Shown: piece by piece, positions 58,902 through 64,000 of the stretch | How positions within the stretch are numbered: position 1 is the stretch's first letter | Layout: each line of letters opens with the position of its first letter | Assembly: GCF_051900425.1 (NCBI RefSeq) | Contig: NZ_JBHZGK010000001.1 | Span: 372,001-436,000, forward strand | DNA: 64,000 nt | Source: Frateuria_A sp051900425 | Lineage (GTDB): Bacteria > Pseudomonadota > Gammaproteobacteria > Xanthomonadales > Rhodanobacteraceae | Direction of reading: 5' to 3' | The notes under the pieces: model-generated | Database searches by the model: none | Told to the model about the DNA's origin: nothing | Seen by the model: the letters and a program-made list of their open reading frames with translations, nothing else | Position numbers and translations under genes: made by a program

Positions 58902-60770
58902 ATGAACGCATCCACCGAAACCCGCAAATTCGAAGCCGAAGTCGCTCAGGTCCTGCACCTGGTCACCCACTCGCTCTACTCGCACAAGGAAATCTTCCTG
59001 CGCGAGCTCGTTTCCAATGCCTCCGACGCCTGCGACAAGCTGCGCTTCGAGTCGATCGCGCAGCCGGAACTGCTGGCCGGCGAGGGCGAGCTTCACATCG
59101 ACGTGAGCTGGGACGAACAGGCGCGTACCGTCACCGTGCGCGACAACGGCATCGGCATGAGCCGCGACGAGGTGGTGGCGAACATCGGCACCATCGCCAG
59201 CTCCGGCACGCGGCGTTTCCTGGAGGCGATGAGCGGCGAGCAGAAGGCCGACGCGCGCCTGATCGGCCAGTTCGGCGTGGGCTTCTACTCCGCCTTCGTG
59301 GTGGCCGACAAGGTCACCGTGCTGACCCGCCGCGCCGGTGCGGCGAACACCGAGGGCGTGAAGTGGGAGAGCGACGGCAAGGGTGAGTATTCGCTGGAAC
59401 AGGTCGAACTCGACGAGCGCGGCACCACCGTGATCCTGCACCTGAAGGCCGGCGAGGACGAATTCCTCAAGCGCTGGCAGCTTTCCTCGTTGATCCGCAA
59501 GTACTCCGACCACGTCGCCTTCCCGATCCGCATGCCGAAGGAAGCGGAAGGCAAGCCGACCGACGAGTGGGAAACCGTCAATGACGCCGGCGCCCTGTGG
59601 ACCAAGCCGAAGAGCGAGATCAGCGACGAGGATTACGTCAGCTTCTACAAGTCCCTCGGCCACGACTTCAACGACCCGCTGGCCTGGACCCACAACCGCG
59701 TGGAGGGAAGCCAGAGCTTCACCACGCTGCTCTACCTGCCGGCGCAGCCGCCATTCGACCTGATGATGGGCGGCCGCGACGAGCGCAAGGGCCTGAAGCT
59801 CTACATCAAGCGCGTCTTCATCATGGATGCGGCCGAGGAGCTGCTGCCCAACTACCTGCGTTTCGTGCGCGGCGTGGTCGACGCCGACGACCTGCCGCTC
59901 AACGTCAGCCGCGAGATCCTGCAGCACAACCGCCAGCTCGACCGCATCAAGGCTGCCTGCGTCAAGCGCGTGCTCGACCTGATCGAGAAGCTCGCCCGCG
60001 ACGAGCCGGAGAAGTTCGCCACCTTCTACAAGGCCTTCGGCAACACGCTCAAGGAAGGCATCGCCGAGGACGCCAACAACCGCGAGCGCATCGCCAAGCT
60101 GCTGCGCTTCGCATCGACCAAGAGCGAGGGCGCCGGGCAGACGGTCGGCTTCGACGACTACATCGGCCGCATGAAGGTGGGCCAGGATGCGATCTGGTAC
60201 ATCACCGCCGACAGCTATGCCGCCGCGGCCGGCAGCCCGCAGCTGGAAGCGTTCAAGGCCAAGGACATCGAAGTCCTGCTGATGTCCGACCGCATCGACG
60301 AGTGGATGCTCGGCTCGCTGAGCGAGTACGACGGCAAGAAACTCCAGAGCGTGGCCAAGGGTGAGGTGCCGCTGGACGAGGCCGACCGCAAGAAGCAGGA
60401 GGAAGCCGCCAAGGCGGCCGAGCCCCTGCTGGCGAAGATGAAGGAGCTCCTCGGCGATCGCGTCGGCGACGTCAAGGTGTCTGCCCGCCTCACCGACAGC
60501 CCCTCGTGCCTGGCCCTGTCGGATTACGAAATGGCGCCGCACCTGGCCCGCCTGTTGCGCGAAGCCGGCCACGACATGCCCGAGTCCAAGCCGACGCTGG
60601 AGATCAACCCGCAACACCCGCTCGTGCAGCGCGTGGAAACGGAGGCCGATGCAGACACGGCCCGCGACCTGGCCATGTTGCTGCTGGACCAGGCCGAGAT
60701 CGCCGCCGGCGCGCAACTGCCCGACCCGGCAGCGTTCGTGCAGCGGATGAACCGCGTGTTGCTCGGATAA
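58902..60770 (+). CDS. htpG: Chaperone HtpG (Hsp90 family)
   Basis: A 622-residue chaperone (or 627 from an ATG at 58887). The ATPase domain shows LYSHKEIFLRELVSNASDAC, DNGIGMSRDE and LIGQFGVGFYSAFVVAD; the middle domain has NVSREILQHNR; and the C-terminal dimerisation domain ends HPLVQRVETEAD. Length matches E. coli HtpG (624). Terminator at 60791-60817. It follows htpX, so a stress-related pair is likely. Confidence 0.97.
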   Translation: MNASTETRKFEAEVAQVLHLVTHSLYSHKEIFLRELVSNASDACDKLRFESIAQPELLAGEGELHIDVSWDEQARTVTVRDNGIGMSRDEVVANIGTIASSGTRRFLEAMSGEQKADARLIGQFGVGFYSAFVVADKVTVLTRRAGAANTEGVKWESDGKGEYSLEQVELDERGTTVILHLKAGEDEFLKRWQLSSLIRKYSDHVAFPIRMPKEAEGKPTDEWETVNDAGALWTKPKSEISDEDYVSFYKSLGHDFNDPLAWTHNRVEGSQSFTTLLYLPAQPPFDLMMGGRDERKGLKLYIKRVFIMDAAEELLPNYLRFVRGVVDADDLPLNVSREILQHNRQLDRIKAACVKRVLDLIEKLARDEPEKFATFYKAFGNTLKEGIAEDANNRERIAKLLRFASTKSEGAGQTVGFDDYIGRMKVGQDAIWYITADSYAAAAGSPQLEAFKAKDIEVLLMSDRIDEWMLGSLSEYDGKKLQSVAKGEVPLDEADRKKQEEAAKAAEPLLAKMKELLGDRVGDVKVSARLTDSPSCLALSDYEMAPHLARLLREAGHDMPESKPTLEINPQHPLVQRVETEADADTARDLAMLLLDQAEIAAGAQLPDPAAFVQRMNRVLLG

Positions 60771-60790
60771 GGCCACGACGGACGACAAGA

Positions 60791-60817
60791 AGCCCGCCAA
60801 CCGGCGGGCTTTTTTTT
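60791..60817 (+). terminator. Rho-independent terminator of htpG
   Basis: AGCCCGCC-AACC-GGCGGGCT followed by TTTTTTT starts 21 bases after the htpG stop. Strong stem and T-run, usable in both directions. Confidence 0.93.
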
Positions 60818-60860
60818 CTGCCGCTCAAGGCGCGGCGCGACAGCCCGGCTCGGCGGTTCC

Positions 60861-61745
60861 TCAGTTGGCCAGCGGTTCCGCTTCGGCTGCCGGCTGCACG
60901 GTGGCCGCCGTCCCGGCCGCCGCCACGATGATTGCGAGGATCGCCGCCCACTGCATCGGGGTGAGCTGCTGGTCCAGCAACGCCGCGCCGGCCATCGCCG
61001 CGATCGCCGGCTCCAGGCTCAACAGCGTGCTGAAGGTGCGCGCCGGCAGCCGCGTCAGCGTGACCATCTCCAGCGAATAGGGCAGCGCCGAGCTGAGCAG
61101 CGCCACGCCGAGCGCGTACGGCAGCAGGCTGGGCGACAGCAGCGCGTCGCCGGCATGCGCGACACCGAACGGGATCACCAGCAAGGCGCCGATCGAGATG
61201 CCCAGCGTGACCGCATCGCCGCCGTGGCTCGCCCCGACCTTCTTGCCCAGCACGATGTACAGCGCCCAGCCCACGCCGGCGGCCAGTGCATACATCACGC
61301 CGACCGGATCGAGCGCCTGGGCCTGTGCGCGCAACGGCAGCAGCAGTGCCAGGCCGGCGATCACCAGTGCGATCCAGACGAAGTCCAGCGGCCGACGCGA
61401 AGCGAACAACGCCAGCGCCAGCGGCCCGGTGAACTCCAGCGCGACCGCGATGCCGAGCGGGATCGTGCGCAGCGACATGTAGAACACCAGGTTCATTGCG
61501 CCCATCGAAAGGCCGTAGCCCCAGAGCGCACGCCAGTCGCGCCGGCTGCCCGCCCGCCGCCACGGCCGTCGCCACAGCAACAGGATCAGTGCACTGAGCC
61601 CGAGCCGATAGGCGGTCGCGCCCTGCGCCCCCACCTGGGGAAACAGATGCCTGGCGAGCGACGCACCGCATTGGTACGAGACCATGCTGACGAGCAACGC
61701 ACCGACGGCGAGCGCGACCGGGGCGACGGCGGAGCGGGATGACAT
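60861..61745 (-). CDS. rhtA: EamA-type exporter RhtA (threonine/homoserine)
   Basis: A 294-residue transporter with ten predicted helices and two EamA repeats. It has the RhtA-type start (VALAVGALLVSMVSYQCGASLA), the conserved region NLVFYMSLRTIPLGIAVALE, and a second half with EPAIAAMAGAALLDQQLT. RhtA exports threonine and homoserine; other substrates are possible for close relatives. It converges on htpG across a terminator. Confidence 0.9.
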   Translation of the reverse strand: MSSRSAVAPVALAVGALLVSMVSYQCGASLARHLFPQVGAQGATAYRLGLSALILLLWRRPWRRAGSRRDWRALWGYGLSMGAMNLVFYMSLRTIPLGIAVALEFTGPLALALFASRRPLDFVWIALVIAGLALLLPLRAQAQALDPVGVMYALAAGVGWALYIVLGKKVGASHGGDAVTLGISIGALLVIPFGVAHAGDALLSPSLLPYALGVALLSSALPYSLEMVTLTRLPARTFSTLLSLEPAIAAMAGAALLDQQLTPMQWAAILAIIVAAAGTAATVQPAAEAEPLAN

Positions 61746-61878
61746 GCAGGCAACCGGGGAAGGGCAGTTCGCCCATGATGCGCGCGGGCCCGGCCAAAGC
61801 CCACTGGCCGGACCGCTGCGTGTGGGTCATTGCTGACAACGCACTGGCAGCAGCGCGGACGGCGCCCGTGCGTGCCCT

Positions 61879-62913
61879 TCAGTGCGCCGCGGCGCCGGGC
61901 TCCTGCCGGTCGGCCGGCGCGGGCCAGTCGCGCATCGCCTCCGGCGGCACGCCCACGCGTCGGCACGAGCGGCTGACCACCCCGCTCTCCTTCAGTGCGG
62001 CGCGGAACGCCGGCGCCATCGACCACAGCAATCGCGCGGCCACGCGCGCCTGCCGGCGCTGCCGGGGTGTGTGGCACAGCAGGTCGCCCGCCCATGCGGG
62101 CAACAGCGCCATGCCGGCATGCAGGAAGACGTCGCGGGAGAGACCGGCGAACGGCACGGGCAGGCGCACCTCGGCGAGCACCCGCAGCACCTCGCGCGAG
62201 CGCCCGGTATAGGCCAGGCGCGGCTGTATCGCGGCAAAGTAGTCGGCCACCTCGCCTTCCGAGGCGGGCACGTCGCGCGCGCCGAGCGCCTCGGCAACGC
62301 GGCGCACTTCATCGTAGTAGCGGTCGGCGATCGCACGCGGCACGGCATGGTGGGCGAACCGGCGGTAACCGGCCAGGAAACTGTGCGCCTCGGTGACGTG
62401 CACCCAGGTGAGCAGCGCAGGATCGTCCGCCGCGTAGGGCGTGCCGTCTTCACCGGTACCGCGCACGAAGCCATGGATCCGCCGTACGTGCCCGATCAAC
62501 CCTTCGGCGGCCGCGCGGGGCGCGTACGTCGTGGCCCCGACGAACGTGGTGGTGCGGCGCAGCCGCCCGACCAGGTCGCCGCGGAAATTCGAATGGTCCC
62601 ACACGCCGGCCAGGGCCAGCGGGTGCAGCGTCTGCATCATCAGCGCGGCCAGCCCCCCGGCGAGCATGCCGGGAAAGTCGGCATGGATGCGCCAGGTCAC
62701 GCTGTCCGGGCCGAACAGGCCCGGGTCGCCGCGCGGGTGGTCGTAATCCAGCGTGCTGTCGGGATCGCGCGGGAACGCGCCCAGTACCCAGCGGCGGATC
62801 GGTTCGCCGGACATGCGATGGAGCAGGTCGGACAGCACGGCGCGAAGTTCCGTTTGGAAAAGCCCAGCATCGGCGTCCGTGCCGGCCGTCGCAACTGGCC
62901 ATGCGCGTGGCAC
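61879..62913 (-). CDS. DUF2236 (MpaB-like) oxygenase family protein
   Basis: A 344-residue predicted oxygenase of the DUF2236/MpaB family (relatives: latex-clearing protein, MpaB'). Family patterns are visible: FPGMLAGGLAALMMQTLHP near 79-97, VWDHSNFRGDLVGRLRRTTTF and VHVTEAHSFLAGYRRFA, where histidines could bind heme or a di-metal centre. Reaction unknown. The start at 62913 could also be downstream. It diverges from the DUF4034-like gene. Confidence 0.83.
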   Translation of the reverse strand: MPRAWPVATAGTDADAGLFQTELRAVLSDLLHRMSGEPIRRWVLGAFPRDPDSTLDYDHPRGDPGLFGPDSVTWRIHADFPGMLAGGLAALMMQTLHPLALAGVWDHSNFRGDLVGRLRRTTTFVGATTYAPRAAAEGLIGHVRRIHGFVRGTGEDGTPYAADDPALLTWVHVTEAHSFLAGYRRFAHHAVPRAIADRYYDEVRRVAEALGARDVPASEGEVADYFAAIQPRLAYTGRSREVLRVLAEVRLPVPFAGLSRDVFLHAGMALLPAWAGDLLCHTPRQRRQARVAARLLWSMAPAFRAALKESGVVSRSCRRVGVPPEAMRDWPAPADRQEPGAAAH

Positions 62914-62934
62914 ACAAGCGTCCGATTACCAGTA

Positions 62935-62940
62935 CATAAT
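62935..62940 (+). promoter_or_regulatory. -10-like element before the truncated last gene
   Basis: CATAAT followed by GCGCCGG lies 49 bases before the ATG at 62990, in the short gap to the divergent DUF2236 gene. No good -35 is visible. Confidence 0.3.
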
Positions 62941-62989
62941 GCGCCGGACGCAAGGAGCCTGTATCACGCAGGCACATGCCGGGGGGCAT

Positions 62990-64000
62990 ATGGGCGCATG
63001 GGGAAAGCGGGCGGCACGTACGGTGCTGGTCATGGTGTCTGGCGGTTGCGCGTGGGCCGGCGCGTCGCCGGCCAGGGGGGCGGACGTGCCGGCGCGGCCG
63101 CCGCTCTATGCCGACGCGCCGGACGTGGTGCGCACCTTCCTCGTGGCGGCCAAGCGCGCCGAGGCGCTGCACGATCCGCTGGCACGCTGCCTCGCCTATC
63201 CCGACTACCCGGGCAACGCGTGGCCCAAAGGCCTGGCCGAGGCTTACTGCCATTACCTCTTTGATCCGTCGGTGACGCTCGCGATGGTGCGCCAGGCGCT
63301 CGACAGCCATGCGGCCGACAGCCTGGAGGCGCGGTTCAGGGCGGATCTCGAACGCCACTTCGTCAAGGATCGTTTCAGCGAAATCATCCATCGGGACTTC
63401 GCCGTCTTCGACGCTTCGCAGGCGTCAGGCCAGCTCACCCAGCGCTGGCTGGAACAGGCCCCGCACAGTGCCTACGCCCTGACCGCCCGCGGCATCTACT
63501 TCGGCCATATGGGCATGAAGGCGCGCGGCGGTGCCTGGGCGAAGGACACGCCGCCGGAAAACATGCAGCGGATGTCCGAGTTCATGGCGCGCGCGATCGA
63601 TCTGTTCCAGCAGGCGATCAGGATCGAGCCGCGTCTGCTGGACGCCTACGTCGGCCTGGAGGATGTCGCCAACACGGACAGCCGGGGCGAACTGGAGGAG
63701 CAGGCTTTCGACTCCGGCATGGCGATCGACCCGGCCTGCAAGGTGCTGACGGGCTATCGCATGGTCGCGCTCACTCCGCGCTGGGGCGGCAGCTATCCCC
63801 GGATGGTGGCGCTCGCCAACCAGTTGAAGGCGTTCCTGCCCCAGCGTCCGCTGCTTGCGCTCAATACCGAGTGGCCGCTGGTCGACCTGGCCGACCAGGT
63901 CAGCAGCCAGGTCAGTTACGAAAAAGGCCTCGAGGTGCTCAAGCCCGTAGTCCTGCGCACGGCCCACGCCGGCGTGCTCGCAGACGTGGCGGAGTGGTCC
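62990..64000 (+). CDS. Exported DUF4034-like protein (3' end outside window)
   Basis: An open frame from the ATG at 62990 runs to the window end, 337 codons without a stop. The N-terminus has a signal-like segment (RTVLVMVSGGCAWAGA). The body contains LEQAPHSAYALTARGIYFGH followed by the MKARGGAWAKDTPPENMQRM motif, a pattern I associate with DUF4034, and then TPR-like helix pairs (FQQAIRIEPRLLDAYVGLED). Family call from memory, function unknown. GGGGGG precedes the ATG by about three bases. Confidence 0.6.
   Translation, partial: MGAWGKRAARTVLVMVSGGCAWAGASPARGADVPARPPLYADAPDVVRTFLVAAKRAEALHDPLARCLAYPDYPGNAWPKGLAEAYCHYLFDPSVTLAMVRQALDSHAADSLEARFRADLERHFVKDRFSEIIHRDFAVFDASQASGQLTQRWLEQAPHSAYALTARGIYFGHMGMKARGGAWAKDTPPENMQRMSEFMARAIDLFQQAIRIEPRLLDAYVGLEDVANTDSRGELEEQAFDSGMAIDPACKVLTGYRMVALTPRWGGSYPRMVALANQLKAFLPQRPLLALNTEWPLVDLADQVSSQVSYEKGLEVLKPVVLRTAHAGVLADVAEWS

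Overview
The window is GC-rich and densely coded, with short intergenic gaps and strong third-position G/C bias. The gene set (Bpt, DUF2007 'pathogenicity-like' protein, GluQ, TcdA, HtpX, HtpG, PldA, RlmKL, PurT, a glutathione peroxidase, YajQ, acetoacetyl-CoA reductase) and the many palindromic intergenic repeats point to the chromosome of a gammaproteobacterium of the Xanthomonadales/Lysobacterales, most like Rhodanobacteraceae (Rhodanobacter/Dyella type). That placement is inferred from gene content, not from a marker gene. I see no rRNA, tRNA, CRISPR array, phage or transposase gene.

Layout. 1-412 is a repeat element with a 13-bp tandem array. 413-2365 is a copper-delivery set for cytochrome oxidase (CtaG, PCuAC, Sco), followed by DUF423 and a small secreted protein. 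3326-4491 holds an SPFH/band-7 protein with a ribbon-helix-helix protein and a 25-residue membrane peptide, behind a promoter with palindromes. 4553-12415 carries a transglutaminase-like protein, purT, an FMN glutamate-synthase-like enzyme, bpt, a DUF2007 protein, tesB and an AmpD-like amidase. 12481-16211 has an alpha/beta hydrolase overlapping rlmKL, and a beta-propeller gene that runs antisense into the end of rlmKL. 16365-24316 has chromate and amino-acid transporters, GNAT, a thioesterase, an acyltransferase, a Rieske oxygenase and an S10 peptidase. 24559-36182 has a NERD-helicase, a diguanylate cyclase, OsmC, YajQ, flavoproteins, dehydrogenases, PhzF, a rhomboid protease, a lipid kinase and a metallophosphoesterase. 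36318-44636 has a histone-H1-like protein, lipoproteins, thioredoxin, pncB, glutathione peroxidase, dacB, slyD and pldA. 44808-52000 has an EF-hand protein, a YcaQ-type glycosylase, tandem cold-shock genes, an Old Yellow Enzyme and a pirin. 52061-54859 is the most interesting locus: a c-type cytochrome, a CqsS/LqsS-like sensor kinase and a separate response regulator. 54997-64000 has tcdA, phbB, gluQ, htpX, htpG, rhtA, a DUF2236 protein and a truncated DUF4034-like protein.

How the genes work together. Most are housekeeping genes in units of one to three. Four-base start/stop overlaps mark the coupled pairs: Sco/PCuAC, hydrolase/rlmKL, PhzF/YaiI, lipid kinase/phosphoesterase and kinase/regulator. 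The sensor system resembles the alpha-hydroxyketone quorum-sensing receptors CqsS (Vibrio) and LqsS (Legionella); no autoinducer synthase lies in the window, so its ligand is open.

At least five families of dispersed palindromic repeats fill the gaps. Copies of two of them (a TAGGAGCGC family and a GGTGGGCTTCAGCCCACC family) begin at or on the stop codons of neighbouring genes, so repeat DNA now supplies the stop.
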